Assembly (NCBI GenBank): GCA_025361465.1
Contig: JANYAG010000013.1
Span: 1-6,073 of the forward strand
Reading direction: 5' to 3'
DNA length: 6,073 nucleotides
Source of the DNA: Gemmatimonadota bacterium
GTDB lineage: Bacteria > Gemmatimonadota > Gemmatimonadetes > Gemmatimonadales > GWC2-71-9
Each line of letters starts with the position of its first letter. Position 1 is the first letter of the stretch. The position numbers and the translations under genes are program-made. Positions 5,647-6,073 of this stretch are shown in pieces. Below the pieces are notes generated by a model. It did not search any database. It saw only the letters and a list, made by a program, of their open reading frames with translations, and was not told where the DNA came from.

Positions 5647-6073
5647 CCGTCCCCCCGCGCACGACCAAGTTCATCTTCGTGACCGGGGGCGTGGTGTCGT
5701 CGCTCGGCAAGGGTATCGCGGCAGCCTCGCTGGGGCGGCTGCTGGTCGAACGCGGCTTGTCCGTCACCATGCTCAAGTTCGATCCCTACATCAACGTGGA
5801 TCCGGGGACGATGTCGCCGTTCCAGCACGGCGAAGTGTATGTCACCGAGGACGGGGCCGAGACCGACCTGGATCTGGGACATTACGAACGGTTCATCGAC
5901 CGGGCGCTGTCCCAGCAGAACAACATCACGACGGGTCGCGTCTACCAGACGGTGATCGCGAAGGAGCGGCGCGGGGAGTACCTCGGCGGGACGGTGCAGG
6001 TCATCCCGCACATCACCGACGAGATCAAGTCGGCGCTGCGCCGCTCAGCGTCCGGCGTGGATGTGGTGATCAC
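5643..6073 (+). CDS. pyrG: CTP synthase PyrG, N-terminal part (cut by window end)
   Basis: PyrG makes CTP from UTP, ATP and glutamine. The window holds 143 codons of the synthetase domain; the remainder and the glutaminase domain (about 540 residues in all) lie beyond 6073. Visible are KFIFVTGGVVSSLGKGIAAA (9-28) with the P-loop lysine K23, LKFDPYINVDPGTMSPFQHG (44-63), EVYVTEDGAETDLDLGHYER (64-83) with D77 matching the E. coli Mg-binding D72, NNITTGRVY (93-101), KERRGEYLGGTVQVIPHIT (107-125) and the start of DVV. It is very close to E. coli PyrG throughout, with five extra N-terminal residues. The ATG at 5643 overlaps the kdsB stop (ATGA). Coupling to kdsB fits, since KdsB uses CTP. The frame is open to the last base. 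Confidence 0.96.
   Translation, partial: MTVPPRTTKFIFVTGGVVSSLGKGIAAASLGRLLVERGLSVTMLKFDPYINVDPGTMSPFQHGEVYVTEDGAETDLDLGHYERFIDRALSQQNNITTGRVYQTVIAKERRGEYLGGTVQVIPHITDEIKSALRRSASGVDVVI

Noticed and set aside
1..6073. CRISPR array, tRNA or rRNA gene, insertion sequence, defence or biosynthetic cluster
   Set aside because: No spaced short repeats, RNA gene signatures, transposase or unfamiliar conserved gene was found. Almost all of the sequence is accounted for by known housekeeping genes.

Overview
The window is a GC-rich, tightly packed block of bacterial housekeeping genes, all read left to right. The organism makes menaquinone by the futalosine route (mqnA, mqnC), isoprenoids by the MEP route (ispF), and Kdo, so it is a Gram-negative with lipopolysaccharide-type sugars (kdsB). 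GC-rich codon use and this gene mix suggest Gemmatimonadota or a similar diderm phylum. That placement is an inference; no taxonomic marker is present.

Layout. Positions 1-241 are an inverted duplication: 1-79 is the exact reverse complement of 163-241, with 83 nt between the arms. Both copies encode the C-terminal tail of what is probably mqnE. The left copy reads on the minus strand and the right copy runs into the mqnA start. The layout looks like a foldback chimera at a contig end, with the natural order being mqnE-mqnA-mqnC. After it come mqnA (264-1085), mqnC (1086-2150), ispF (2150-2623), a DedA/VTT membrane protein (2620-3243), a XerD-type recombinase (3240-4156, with an apparent one-base deletion near 3326) and a TrpG/PabA glutamine amidotransferase (4165-4776). 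These genes overlap or abut almost throughout and look like one transcription unit whose promoter lies off the left edge.

A short intergenic gap (4777-4893) holds a probable intrinsic terminator (4835-4861) that runs into a sigma70-like promoter (TTGACA at 4860, TATAGC at 4881). This starts a second unit, kdsB (4894-5646) and pyrG (from 5643, cut by the window end). The promoter lies so close to the kdsB GTG that the mRNA is probably leaderless.

How they work together. MqnA takes chorismate into the futalosine pathway and MqnC does the later radical cyclisation. IspF supplies the isoprenoid pathway that makes the quinone side chain. TrpG/PabA serves a competing chorismate branch (tryptophan or folate). 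In the second unit PyrG makes CTP, which KdsB uses to activate Kdo. I see no defence system, mobile element, CRISPR array, RNA gene or clearly new system. The points most worth checking are the foldback junction, the xerD frameshift and the leaderless kdsB start.
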